This document shows, piece after piece, positions 1 through 7,081 of a DNA stretch of 15,311 bases; position 1 is the stretch's first letter; each line of letters opens with the position of its first letter. Source of the stretch: an uncultured Ideonella sp. (GTDB taxonomy: Bacteria; Pseudomonadota; Gammaproteobacteria; Burkholderiales; Burkholderiaceae); assembly GCA_946479475.1 (NCBI GenBank), contig CAMLGG010000118.1, forward strand, positions 1 to 15,311, read 5' to 3'. The notes under the pieces are model-generated. The model made no database searches and had not been told where the DNA came from. It saw only the letters and a program-made list of their open reading frames with translations. Made by a program: the position numbers and the translations under genes.

Positions 1-229
1 CCTCGGCGAGCAGCTCGAACTTCGCCTTCTTGCCGCCGATGGTCACGCCCTTGGCATTGAGTTCGTCGATGGCCATGCGGGCACCGTTCTCGTTGTCCTT
101 GCCCAGGTGCGCGATGGCGCCGCTGGTCGGACCGACGTGGCCGATCTTGACCACCAGCTCCTGTGCGTGGAGCGAGCCGGCCAACAAGGCAGCCGCAGCC
201 GCAACGACCACATTCAGTTTGACTTGCAT
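1..229 (-). CDS. Branched-chain amino acid-type ABC transporter substrate-binding protein (LivK-like), N-terminal part only
   Basis: The gene reads leftwards and is cut by the window edge after 76 codons. The product should be a periplasmic solute-binding protein that delivers an amino acid or related small ligand to a high-affinity ABC importer. Residues 1-22 form a signal peptide: a Lys at position 4, a Val/Ala/Leu-rich core, and likely cleavage after LHA22. The mature start (QELVVKIGHVGPTSG, then a GKDNENGARMAIDELNAKG segment) is the typical first beta strand and helix of the type I periplasmic-binding fold (Peripla_BP_6). The ATG at 229 is supported by a GGAGG at 239-243, spaced 9 nt. Ligand specificity cannot be read from this fragment, and the permease and ATPase genes would lie outside the window. 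It follows holC in the same direction, but a 198-bp gap with a strong hairpin suggests a separate transcript. The family call is firm; the name livK is not asserted. Confidence 0.87.
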   Translation of the reverse strand, partial: MQVKLNVVVAAAAALLAGSLHAQELVVKIGHVGPTSGAIAHLGKDNENGARMAIDELNAKGVTIGGKKAKFELLAE

Positions 230-255
230 AGGAACGAACCTCCGGTATGGGGTGT

Positions 256-287
256 GTTGAGAAAACATGGGTTTAAGTGCTCTCAAC
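256..287. promoter_or_regulatory. Inverted repeat in the leader of the substrate-binding protein gene
   Basis: GTTGAGA at 256-262 and TCTCAAC at 281-287 are perfect 7-bp inverted arms separated by 18 bp of comparatively AT-rich sequence. The element lies 27-58 bp upstream of the ATG at 229. It could be an operator for a dimeric regulator or the stem of a leader hairpin. I could not place convincing -35/-10 hexamers around it, so the role is open. Confidence 0.35.
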
Positions 288-347
288 GGGCGAGACACGA
301 TACTCCAAAACAATGCACGCCCCAATCGGCTGCAGGCCCGGGACAAC

Positions 348-368
348 CCGAGCCCGCGAGGGCTTCGG
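348..368. repeat. GC-rich hairpin with a GCGA tetraloop
   Basis: CCGAGCCC (348-355) and GGGCTTCGG (360-368) pair over 8 bp with a single bulged base around a GCGA loop (356-359). It lies about 30 bp beyond the first hairpin downstream of holC. No U-tract follows in either direction, so it is not a canonical intrinsic terminator by itself. It may reinforce termination or stabilise the 3' end of the pepA-holC transcript. Confidence 0.35.
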
Positions 369-397
369 AACGTGCGACTGCAGGGCTTGAACGTCGC

Positions 398-423
398 AAG
401 GCTCGTGCCGGATGACGAGCCTT
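398..423 (-). terminator. Probable terminator hairpin of the pepA-holC transcript
   Basis: AAGGCTCGT (398-406) and ACGAGCCTT (415-423) form a perfect 9-bp stem with an 8-nt loop. The stem begins 4 nt past the holC stop codon (428-430, minus strand). Its position and symmetry fit a transcription terminator or a 3'-end-stabilising structure. The downstream strand reads CCTTGCGACG, without a proper U-run, so it may act weakly or need Rho. Confidence 0.55.
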
Positions 424-427
424 TCGA

Positions 428-862
428 TCAGCGCTGGGGATGGTGTTGAAGCCGGTGGCCGGCCGACTCGTAGCGCTTCCAACGCGCGCGCCCCGCGGCC
501 ATCTCGGCCGGGTCGGTGGAGACGATCTCGGCCACGCGCTGGTGGAGGCCTGCGAGATCGAGATCGTCGCGGCCGAGGTTGATGGCCGTGTCGCAGGCCA
601 GCGGTGGCCGAGGCTCGGCCAGCAGCCACAGCAAGGTGCGTTCGCGCACCGGCTCGGGCGGCAGCGCCGCACCGGCGCGCATCAGCACGTGAGGCGTGAA
701 GTCCAGCGGCTCGGCGACCCAGAGCGATTGATCGAGCCGCGACAGCAAGGGCGCTGCAGCGTAGACCGCGACCCGCTCGCCTTCACGCTGCTTCTTGCGC
801 AGCAGGCGGCCGGCGAAGTCGAGCACCTCGACCACGCCGGTGAAGAAGACCACCTCGGCCAC
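428..862 (-). CDS. holC: DNA polymerase III chi subunit
   Basis: The 144-aa product matches the HolC/chi family in length (E. coli chi is 147 aa) and layout. It begins AEVVFFTGVVEVLDFAGRL, followed by a basic LLRKKQREG segment, then ERVAVYAAAPLLSRLDQ and SLWVAEPLDFTPHVL, where chi proteins have their conserved 'W-F-PH' core. Chi belongs to the clamp-loader complex. It bridges the loader (through psi) to single-stranded DNA-binding protein at the replication fork. The only sensible start in frame is the GTG at 862. It lies 19 nt downstream of the pepA stop, with only a weak purine-rich stretch (GGCGAAG) ahead of it, so translation may be partly coupled to pepA. The pepA-holC order is the same as in E. 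coli, where valS follows. Here the next gene is an unrelated ABC binding protein. Identity is well supported by sequence and context. Confidence 0.9.
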   Translation of the reverse strand: MAEVVFFTGVVEVLDFAGRLLRKKQREGERVAVYAAAPLLSRLDQSLWVAEPLDFTPHVLMRAGAALPPEPVRERTLLWLLAEPRPPLACDTAINLGRDDLDLAGLHQRVAEIVSTDPAEMAAGRARWKRYESAGHRLQHHPQR

Positions 863-881
863 GAGCGGGACTTCGCCGCCG

Positions 882-2348
882 TCAGGCCTTGCGCCCGGCG
901 CGCGAAAGCACGAAGTGCGTCAGCAGGCCGACCGGCCGGCCCGTGGCGCCCTTGCTGGCGCCGCCCTTGTAGGCCACGCCGGCCACGTCCAGGTGGGCCC
1001 ACGGATACGCCTTGGTGTAGCGCTGGAGGAACTTGGCCGCGGTGATGGCGCCGCCGGCGCGCGAGCCGACGTTGGCCATGTCGGCGAAGTTGCTCTTCAG
1101 GGCCTCGTCGTACTCCTCGTCGAGGGGCATGCGCCAGCACGGGTCGTCGGCACGGCGGGAAGCGGCGACCAGTTCATCGGCCAGCGCGTCGTCGGGGGAG
1201 AACAGGCCCGCGTGGTGGTTGCCCAGCGCGATCACGCAGGCGCCGGTGAGCGTGGCGATGTCGACCACCGCCGCGGGTTTGAAGCGCTCGGCATACGTCA
1301 GCGCATCGCAGAGGATCAGCCGGCCTTCGGCATCGGTGTTCAGGATCTCGATCGTCTGGCCGGACATGCTGGTGACCACGTCGCCGGGCTTGGTGGCGCG
1401 GCCGCTCGGCATGTTCTCGCAGGCCGGCACGATGCCCACGACATTGACCTTGGGCTTGATCTCGGCCACCGCTCGCATGGTGCCGAAGACGCTGGCGGCG
1501 CCGCCCATGTCGAACTTCATCTCGTCCATCTCGGCCGCCGGCTTGAGCGAGATGCCGCCGGTGTCGAACGTGATCCCCTTTCCGACCAGCACCACCGGCG
1601 CGTCCTTCTTGCCCGCGCCGTGGTACTGCATGACGATGAAGCGCGGCGGCTCCTCGGAGCCGTTGGTCACGGAGAGGAACGAGCCCATGCCGAGCTTCTC
1701 GATCGCCTTGCGTTCGAGCACCTGCACGTCGAGGCCGAACTCCTTGCCCAGCCGCTTGGCCTCGTCGCCGAGGAAGGTCGGGGTGCAGACGTTGGCGGGG
1801 CGGTTGGCGAACTCGCGCGCCAGGCCCACGCCCGAGGCGATCGCCTGCCCTTGCGCCAGGCCCTGGCGTGCCTCGGCCACGCGGGCCTTGTCGGTCACCA
1901 GCGAAACCTTTGCCGGCATCGCCACGCTCTCGGCGCTCGGCTTGGTGTGGCGGTACACATAGCCCGCCTGCTCGACGGCCAGGGCCAGTGCCTCCGCGTG
2001 CGCGGTGGTCCAGGCATCGCCTGCCAGCGCCACGGCCAGGTGCTTGACGGCCCGGTTCTTCAGCAGCGCGAGGGCCGCCGACACGGCTGCCCGGAAGGCC
2101 TTGGGCGAACCATCCTTGGCGGCGGACAGGACCACGCGACCGCACTTCACGCCATCCACGCCATGCAGATAGAGCGTCCGGCCGGCCTTGCGTTCGAAGT
2201 CGCCGCCCTTGACGGCCGCGTTGATGGCAGCATCCAGCGCCTGGTCGCCCACGGCCGCCTGGCCATCCGCCGGCAGTACCACGACGAGGGCGTCGGCCGC
2301 CACGCTGCCGAGTCCGCCGACCGGGGCCGCAAGAGCTTGGAAGTTCAT
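882..2348 (-). CDS. pepA: Leucyl aminopeptidase PepA (peptidase family M17)
   Basis: A 488-aa cytosolic, two-metal M17 aminopeptidase that removes N-terminal residues from peptides during protein turnover. The catalytic C-terminal half carries GKGITFDTGGISLK with the metal/substrate ligands Lys257 and Asp262, the following MKFDMGG, and the family signature NTDAEGRL at 337-344. The N-terminal half (about 1-160) is the variable macrodomain-like region of PepA. In E. coli this region helps PepA bind DNA in Xer recombination and in carAB regulation; I cannot tell whether that role is kept here. The ATG at 2348 (MNFQALAAP) is chosen over an upstream in-frame extension because a purine-rich AAGAGAGACAG precedes it. 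The extension would also run into lptF on the other strand. The gene is divergent from lptF with a 29-bp gap and probably co-transcribed with holC. Confidence 0.97.
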   Translation of the reverse strand: MNFQALAAPVGGLGSVAADALVVVLPADGQAAVGDQALDAAINAAVKGGDFERKAGRTLYLHGVDGVKCGRVVLSAAKDGSPKAFRAAVSAALALLKNRAVKHLAVALAGDAWTTAHAEALALAVEQAGYVYRHTKPSAESVAMPAKVSLVTDKARVAEARQGLAQGQAIASGVGLAREFANRPANVCTPTFLGDEAKRLGKEFGLDVQVLERKAIEKLGMGSFLSVTNGSEEPPRFIVMQYHGAGKKDAPVVLVGKGITFDTGGISLKPAAEMDEMKFDMGGAASVFGTMRAVAEIKPKVNVVGIVPACENMPSGRATKPGDVVTSMSGQTIEILNTDAEGRLILCDALTYAERFKPAAVVDIATLTGACVIALGNHHAGLFSPDDALADELVAASRRADDPCWRMPLDEEYDEALKSNFADMANVGSRAGGAITAAKFLQRYTKAYPWAHLDVAGVAYKGGASKGATGRPVGLLTHFVLSRAGRKA

Positions 2349-2351
2349 AAT
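2346..2351 (+). promoter_or_regulatory. Candidate -10 element for the lptF operon
   Basis: CATAAT matches the sigma-70 -10 consensus at five of six positions. It would place a transcription start about 20 nt before the lptF ATG at 2378. No good -35 hexamer lies 16-18 bp upstream, so this is weak. With only 29 bp between the pepA and lptF start codons, any lptF promoter must overlap the pepA coding start, as this one does. Confidence 0.3.
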
Positions 2352-2377
2352 CTGTCTCTCTTGGATGTGAACGTTTG

Positions 2378-3493
2378 ATGTTATTCGATTCGACTGTCCG
2401 CAAGGAGCTGGCACGCAGCTTCGGGGCCACCCTGGTCGTGATCCTCACCATCGTGCTGACGATGATGCTGATCCGCACGCTGGGCCTCGCCGCCAACGGC
2501 GCAGTGGCCCCGCAGGACGTGGTCCTGCTGCTTGGCTACACGGCCCTCGGGCAGCTGCCGATGATGCTGGCGCTGTCACTCTTCATCGCCACGGTCATCA
2601 GCCTGGGCCGCATGTACCGGGACAGCGAGATGGCGATCTGGTTCAGCAGCGGCGTCGGCCTCTCGCGCTTCGTCCGCCCGGTCCTGCGCACGGGTTCGCC
2701 CGTCCTGGTGGTGGTGGGCCTGCTCGCACTGCTGGTGTGGCCCTGGGGAAACCAGAAGACCACCGAGCTGCGCATCGCGTACGAGCAGCGCAGCGACCTG
2801 GCCCGGGTGGCCCCGGGCAGCTTCCAGTCCTCGGCCGACGGCAGCCGCGTCTTCTTCATCGAGCGCGCCGGCAACGGCAGCGAGCGCGGCGTGGGGAGGA
2901 ACGTGTTCCTGCTGTCCCGCAACGAGACCCGCGAGAGCGTGACCACCGCCCGCGCCGGCCGCGTCGAGACGGAAGGCGATGACCGCCTGCTGGTGCTCGA
3001 GACGGGGCACCGGAGCGAGCAGAACAACCAGACCGGCGAGCACGCACGGCTGAGCTTCGAGCACCTGCGCATGCTCGTCGACCCGGGCCGGGCGAAGGTG
3101 ACGGATGCCTCGCCGCCCAAGGCCATGACGACCGCCGCGCTGCTCCAGGATCCCCAGCCGAAGAACCAGGCCGAGCTGACCTGGCGGCTCGGCCTGCTCT
3201 TCGGCGCCGCCAACCTGGTGTTGCTGGGCATAGGCCTGTCGGCCAGCAACCCGAGGCGCGCGAGCAACTGGAACCTGCTGTTCGCCCTGCTCGCCTTCGT
3301 CGTCTACTACAACCTGATCAACCTGAGCCAGGCCTGGGTGGCCGCCGGCCGCATCGGCATGGGCGCAGGGCTGCTCGGGCTCCACGGCCTGGCCTTCGCC
3401 GCCGCCCTGACGCTGATCTGGTGGCGCGATCACGCGACCTCCCTGCCCCGCTGGACGCCGGCGCGCCGCCGGACTGCGGAGGCAGCGGCATGA
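2378..3493 (+). CDS. lptF: LPS export ABC transporter permease LptF
   Basis: This 371-aa inner-membrane protein is one of the two transmembrane halves of the LptB2FG complex, which extracts lipopolysaccharide from the inner membrane and passes it to the LptC-A-D bridge. It starts MLFDSTVRKELARSFG, the characteristic LptF N-terminus. Three hydrophobic segments follow at about 16-36, 53-78 and 101-121. A polar periplasmic beta-jellyroll region spans about 125-255, and three more membrane segments (about 269-288, 297-316, 330-350) end in a basic cytoplasmic tail. This YjgP/YjgQ topology and length are standard. The ATG at 2378 is preferred to a TTG directly before it. The stop codon overlaps the lptG start (ATGA), so the two are translationally coupled. 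The ATPase gene lptB is not in the window. Confidence 0.96.
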   Translation: MLFDSTVRKELARSFGATLVVILTIVLTMMLIRTLGLAANGAVAPQDVVLLLGYTALGQLPMMLALSLFIATVISLGRMYRDSEMAIWFSSGVGLSRFVRPVLRTGSPVLVVVGLLALLVWPWGNQKTTELRIAYEQRSDLARVAPGSFQSSADGSRVFFIERAGNGSERGVGRNVFLLSRNETRESVTTARAGRVETEGDDRLLVLETGHRSEQNNQTGEHARLSFEHLRMLVDPGRAKVTDASPPKAMTTAALLQDPQPKNQAELTWRLGLLFGAANLVLLGIGLSASNPRRASNWNLLFALLAFVVYYNLINLSQAWVAAGRIGMGAGLLGLHGLAFAAALTLIWWRDHATSLPRWTPARRRTAEAAA

Positions 3494-4602
3494 GGACGGT
3501 CCGCCGGCTGCTCTACCGCGATGTCATCTGGTCGGTCGTCTTCGTGGCGATAGCCTTCCTGTCGCTGTTCTTCTTCATCGACTTCCTGGAGGAGCTCGAG
3601 AGCGTGGGCCGCCAGGGCTACACCGTGTGGTTCGCGGTGCTTTCCGCCTTGCTGGAGCTGCCCGGGCGCTTCTACGAGCTGTTCCCCATCGCCGTTCTCA
3701 TCGGCACGATCTACGCAATGGCCCGGCTGGCGCAGTCGTCGGAGTTCACCATCCTGCGCACGGGCGGTCTCGGCCCCGGCCGGGCGTTGCAGCTGCTGCT
3801 CACGCTGGGGGTGGCCATGGGCGTGATCACCTACGTGGTCGGCGAGTACGTGGCACCCATCGGCGAGCACCAGGCGGCAACGCTCAAGGCGAAGCTTCGC
3901 GGCGGCCAGGCCCTGGGCCGCACCGGGGCCTGGCTGAAGGAAAGGCGCGGCAGCGGCGACGACGAGCGCAGCCTTTCGATCAACGTCCAGGGCACCGATG
4001 CCAAGGGCGAGATGCGGGGCATCAGGATCTTCGAGCACGACGCCAACGGCGTGCTGCTGCGCCGCCTGCAGGCGGCCACGGCCCGCGCCACCCGCGCCGA
4101 TGGCCAGGCCGTCTGGCGGCTGCAGGACGTGCAGGTCACCGACTGGCCGGCCGGCGGCCAGGGTGCCCTCGTGGAGCGCCACGTCGACCGCCTCGACTGG
4201 CCGACGACGCTGCAGGAGAACGTCGTCGCGGCGGCCATCTCGCCCATTCGCAGCATGTCGACGATGGACCTCTGGCGCTACAGCCGGCACCTGCAGCACC
4301 AGGAGCAGGCGGCCCAGCGCTACGAGCTGCAGTTCTGGCGCCGGGCCTTCTATCCCTTCGCCTGCATCGTGATGGTGGCGCTGGCCCTGCCCTTCGCCTA
4401 CCTGCATGCGCGCGCCGGCGGCATCAGCCTGAAGGTCTTCGGCGGCATCATGCTGGGCATCAGCTTTGTGCTGCTGAACAACGTGGTCGGCCACCTGGGC
4501 CTGCTGCGAGACTGGACGCCCTGGCTGGCGTCGGCGCTGCCGAGCCTGCTCTACCTGCTGATGTCGCTGGCGGCATTCGGGTGGCTGGTGCGCTACCGTT
4601 GA
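3490..4602 (+). CDS. lptG: LPS export ABC transporter permease LptG
   Basis: This 370-aa partner of LptF in the LptB2FG lipopolysaccharide extractor has the same architecture. There is one membrane helix near residues 14-34 and two more around 50-75 and 95-118. A periplasmic jellyroll domain of roughly 150 residues contains ERSLSINVQG and GIRIFEHDANGVLLR. Three C-terminal helices follow, containing YPFACIVMVALALPFAY and GGIMLGISFVLLNNVVGHLG. The segment FPIAVLIGTIYAMARLAQSSE matches the coupling-helix region that contacts the ATPase in this family. The ATG at 3490 overlaps the lptF stop by 4 nt and has GGAGG at 3478-3482, spaced 7 nt. The next gene starts only 4 nt after the stop, so lptG continues into the sulfur-related genes on one transcript. 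Confidence 0.96.
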   Translation: MRTVRRLLYRDVIWSVVFVAIAFLSLFFFIDFLEELESVGRQGYTVWFAVLSALLELPGRFYELFPIAVLIGTIYAMARLAQSSEFTILRTGGLGPGRALQLLLTLGVAMGVITYVVGEYVAPIGEHQAATLKAKLRGGQALGRTGAWLKERRGSGDDERSLSINVQGTDAKGEMRGIRIFEHDANGVLLRRLQAATARATRADGQAVWRLQDVQVTDWPAGGQGALVERHVDRLDWPTTLQENVVAAAISPIRSMSTMDLWRYSRHLQHQEQAAQRYELQFWRRAFYPFACIVMVALALPFAYLHARAGGISLKVFGGIMLGISFVLLNNVVGHLGLLRDWTPWLASALPSLLYLLMSLAAFGWLVRYR

Positions 4603-4606
4603 GCCC

Positions 4607-4987
4607 ATGCCCACACAAGGTCTGATCCTCTTCGCCCACGGCGCACGCGACCCGCGCTGGGCCGAGCCCTTCGAGCGCGTGGCCGCGCTCGTCCGCGCGT
4701 CGCGGCCGGCAGTGACCGTCTCGCTGGCCTACCTCGAGTTCATGGCGCCGGACCTGGACGCGGCCGGCGCCAGCCTGGCCGCCAGCGGCTGCGCCGAAGT
4801 CGCGATCCTGCCGATCTTCCTGGGCGCGGGAGGTCACGTGCGCAAGGACCTGCCCGCGCGAGTCGAGAAGCTGCGAGCCGAGCATCCCGGCGTGCAATGG
4901 AGGCTGCACCCGGCCGCCGGCGAGTCCGAGATCCTGGCCGAGGCCCTCGCGCGAATCGCCATGCAATCGCTGGAGGAGCGCGCATGA
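4607..4987 (+). CDS. Short CbiX/SirB-type sirohydrochlorin chelatase family protein
   Basis: A 126-aa soluble protein of the CbiX family, whose members insert cobalt, nickel or iron into sirohydrochlorin. Iron insertion gives siroheme, the cofactor of sulfite and nitrite reductases. The two family histidines are visible: His11 in LFAHGARDP and His77 in GAGGHVRKD, with an acidic YLEFM (Glu44) between them. The length equals one half of a two-domain CbiX/SirB, like the short homodimeric forms. It starts 4 nt after lptG and overlaps the cysB-like gene by ATGA. The neighbouring CysB-type regulator favours a siroheme/sulfur role (inference); the metal cannot be read from sequence. Many beta- and gammaproteobacteria make siroheme with CysG instead, so this protein may be an additional or divergent chelatase. 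Confidence 0.82.
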   Translation: MPTQGLILFAHGARDPRWAEPFERVAALVRASRPAVTVSLAYLEFMAPDLDAAGASLAASGCAEVAILPIFLGAGGHVRKDLPARVEKLRAEHPGVQWRLHPAAGESEILAEALARIAMQSLEERA

Positions 4988-5928
4988 ACCTGCACCAGTT
5001 CCGATTCGTGCAGGAGGCCGTTCGCCGCAACCTGAACCTCACCGAGACCGCCAAGGCCCTCTACACCTCCCAGCCCGGCATCTCCAAGGCCATCCTGGAG
5101 CTGGAGGAAGAGCTCGGCGTCGACATCTTCGTGCGCCACGGCAAGCGCCTGAAGCGGGTCACCGAGCCGGGCCAGCAGGTACTGCGCTCCGTCGAGGTGA
5201 TCCTGCGCGAGGTGGCCAACCTCAAGCGCATCGGCGAGGAGTTCTCCAAGCAGGACTCCGGCCGCCTGTCGATCGCGACGACGCACACGCAAGCCCGTTA
5301 CGTGCTGCCCTCGCCAGTGGCGATGCTGCGCAAGCGCTTCCCCAAGGTGCAGGTCAGCCTGCACCAGGGCACGCCCGAGCAGGTGGCGCAGATGCTGATG
5401 TCCGATGCCGCCGACATCGGCCTGGCGACCGAGTCGCTGGCCGACTACGAAGAGCTCGTCACCCTGCCCTGCTACGAGTGGCAACACGTCATCGTGGTGC
5501 CACCCGATCATCCGCTGGCCCAGGTGGAGAGGCCGACGCTGGAGCAGCTGGCCGACGAGCCCCTGATCTCCTACCAGCCGGCCTTCGCCGGCCGGCGGCG
5601 CATCGACCAGGCCTTCGCGCTGCGCCACCTCAAGCCCAACATCGCGCTGGAGGCGATCGACTCCGACGTGATCAAGACCTACGTGCGCAGCGGCCTGGGC
5701 GTCGGCATCATCGCCGAGATGGCGATGAAGGCCGAGGGCAACGACGCGGACCTGGTCTGGAAGCCGGCGGGCCATCTGTTCGGCAGCAACACGGCGCGCG
5801 TCGCCTTCCGCCGCGGCGCCTACCTGCGCAGCTTCGTGCTCACCTTCGCCGAGCTGCTGTCGGACCGGCTTTCCCGCACCCTGATCGAGCGCGCCATGGG
5901 CAGCGCCGGAGACCACTATGAGCTTTAG
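4984..5928 (+). CDS. cysB: CysB-family LysR-type transcriptional regulator
   Basis: A 314-aa LysR-type regulator. Residues 1-60 form the winged helix-turn-helix (NLTETAKALYTSQPGISKAI, then LGVDIFVRHGKRLKR). A linker helix leads to a periplasmic-binding-like effector domain. The effector-site motif TTHTQARYVLP puts Thr100, Thr102 and Gln103 at the same numbers as the sulfate-contacting residues of enterobacterial CysB, which marks this as the CysB/Cbl branch. CysB activates sulfate-assimilation genes with N-acetylserine or O-acetylserine as inducer; Cbl controls alkanesulfonate use with APS as signal. CysB is more likely, but the two cannot be separated firmly by eye. The ATG at 4984 has GGAGG at 4972-4976. 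The gene overlaps the chelatase by 4 nt and the aminotransferase by 11 nt, so it is embedded in the operon rather than autonomous. Confidence 0.88.
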   Translation: MNLHQFRFVQEAVRRNLNLTETAKALYTSQPGISKAILELEEELGVDIFVRHGKRLKRVTEPGQQVLRSVEVILREVANLKRIGEEFSKQDSGRLSIATTHTQARYVLPSPVAMLRKRFPKVQVSLHQGTPEQVAQMLMSDAADIGLATESLADYEELVTLPCYEWQHVIVVPPDHPLAQVERPTLEQLADEPLISYQPAFAGRRRIDQAFALRHLKPNIALEAIDSDVIKTYVRSGLGVGIIAEMAMKAEGNDADLVWKPAGHLFGSNTARVAFRRGAYLRSFVLTFAELLSDRLSRTLIERAMGSAGDHYEL

Positions 5929-7075
5929 GACGCCCGCGCTCGCCAGCCGCCTGCCCGAGGTCGGCACCACCATCTTCAGCGTCATGTCGGCCCTGGCCGT
6001 CAAGCACGGCGCCGTGAACCTGGGCCAGGGCTTCCCGGATTTCGATTGCGACCCCGGGCTGGTCGAAGCCGTCGCCGCGGCCATGCGGGCCGGCCACAAC
6101 CAGTACCCGCCGATGCCGGGCGTGCCCGCGCTTCGCCAGGCGCTGGCGAGCAAGATCGAGCGCCTGTATGGGCACCGCTACGATGCCGACAGCGAGATCA
6201 CCATCACGGCAGGCGCCACCCAGGCCATCCTCACGGCGGTGCTCGCCTTCGTGCATCCGGCAGACGAGGTGATCGTGCTGGAGCCCTGCTACGACAGCTA
6301 CGGGCCGGCCATCACGCTGGCCGGCGGCCGCGTCGTCAGGGTCCCGCTGAACCCTGCCGACTTCCGCATCGACTTCGCCCGCCTGGGAGCGGCGATCACG
6401 CCTCGGACGCGGGCGCTGTTCGTCAACACCCCGCACAACCCCACCGGCACGGTGTGGCCGGCCGAGGACCTGCGGGCCCTGGCCGAGCTGCTCCGGCCGA
6501 CCGACGTGCTGGTCATCTCGGACGAGGTCTACGAGCACATGGTCTTCGACGGCCGTCGGCACGCCAGCTTCAGCAGCCACCCCGAGCTGGCGGCGCGAAG
6601 CATCGTGATCTCGAGCTTCGGCAAGACCTACCACGTCACGGGGTGGAAGGTCGGCCACGTCGCCGCCCCGGCGTCCCTCATGGCCGAGTTCCGCAAGGTT
6701 CACCAGTTCAACGTCTTCACGGTCAACACACCGATGCAGCACGGGCTGGCGGCGTGGCTGGCGGAGCCCTCGCGCTACGAGGACCTTTCCGCCTTCTACC
6801 AGCGCAAGCGGGACCGCTTCCGCGAGGGCCTGGCCGGCACCCGCTTCGAGCTGCTGCCCTGCGCCGGCAGCTACTTCCAGTGCGTCGACTACAGCCGTAT
6901 CAGCAGCCTGCCCGACCAGGCCTTCTGCGAATGGCTCACCACCGAGGTCGGCGTGGCGGCGATTCCCCTCTCCGCCTTCTACGCCCAGGCGCCCGGTCGC
7001 CCGCTGGCCCGCTTCTGCTTCGCCAAGACGGAGGCGACCCTGGACGAGGCGCTGCGCCGCCTGCAGAAGCTGTAG
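5918..7075 (+). CDS. PLP-dependent methionine aminotransferase (YbdL type, fold type I)
   Basis: A 385-aa class I/II aminotransferase. It follows E. coli YbdL almost block for block: LPEVGTTIFSVMSALA, then NLGQGFPDFD, ITAGATQAI, YDSYGPAI, NTPHNPTGTVWP, ISDEVYEHMVFDG, SSFGKTYHVTGWKVG and VAAIPLSAFY. Lys236 in SSFGKTYH is the PLP Schiff-base lysine. The NPTG and SDEVYEH blocks carry the Asn and Asp/Tyr that hold the cofactor. YbdL prefers methionine (with His and Phe) as amino donor. Related kynurenine/glutamine transaminase K enzymes share the fold, so a keto-methylthiobutyrate role in methionine salvage is likely but not proven. The ATG at 5918 lies inside the end of the cysB-like gene with GGAG at 5908-5911. 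The overlap implies coupled translation with a sulfur regulator, consistent with sulfur amino acid metabolism. It is the last gene of the lptF operon and converges on the FimV-like gene with 6 bp between stops. Confidence 0.85.
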   Translation: MSFRTPALASRLPEVGTTIFSVMSALAVKHGAVNLGQGFPDFDCDPGLVEAVAAAMRAGHNQYPPMPGVPALRQALASKIERLYGHRYDADSEITITAGATQAILTAVLAFVHPADEVIVLEPCYDSYGPAITLAGGRVVRVPLNPADFRIDFARLGAAITPRTRALFVNTPHNPTGTVWPAEDLRALAELLRPTDVLVISDEVYEHMVFDGRRHASFSSHPELAARSIVISSFGKTYHVTGWKVGHVAAPASLMAEFRKVHQFNVFTVNTPMQHGLAAWLAEPSRYEDLSAFYQRKRDRFREGLAGTRFELLPCAGSYFQCVDYSRISSLPDQAFCEWLTTEVGVAAIPLSAFYAQAPGRPLARFCFAKTEATLDEALRRLQKL

Positions 7076-7081
7076 TCGGCC

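Noticed and set aside
795..2378. A 527-codon plus-strand open frame over pepA
   Set aside because: It runs antisense to pepA, whose M17 motifs are unambiguous. Its translation is low-complexity His/Val/Gly/Arg sequence with no recognisable domain.
2349..2414. N-terminal extension of pepA to 2414
   Set aside because: It would overlap the lptF coding start, lacks a ribosome-binding site, and departs from the usual PepA N-terminus that begins at 2348.
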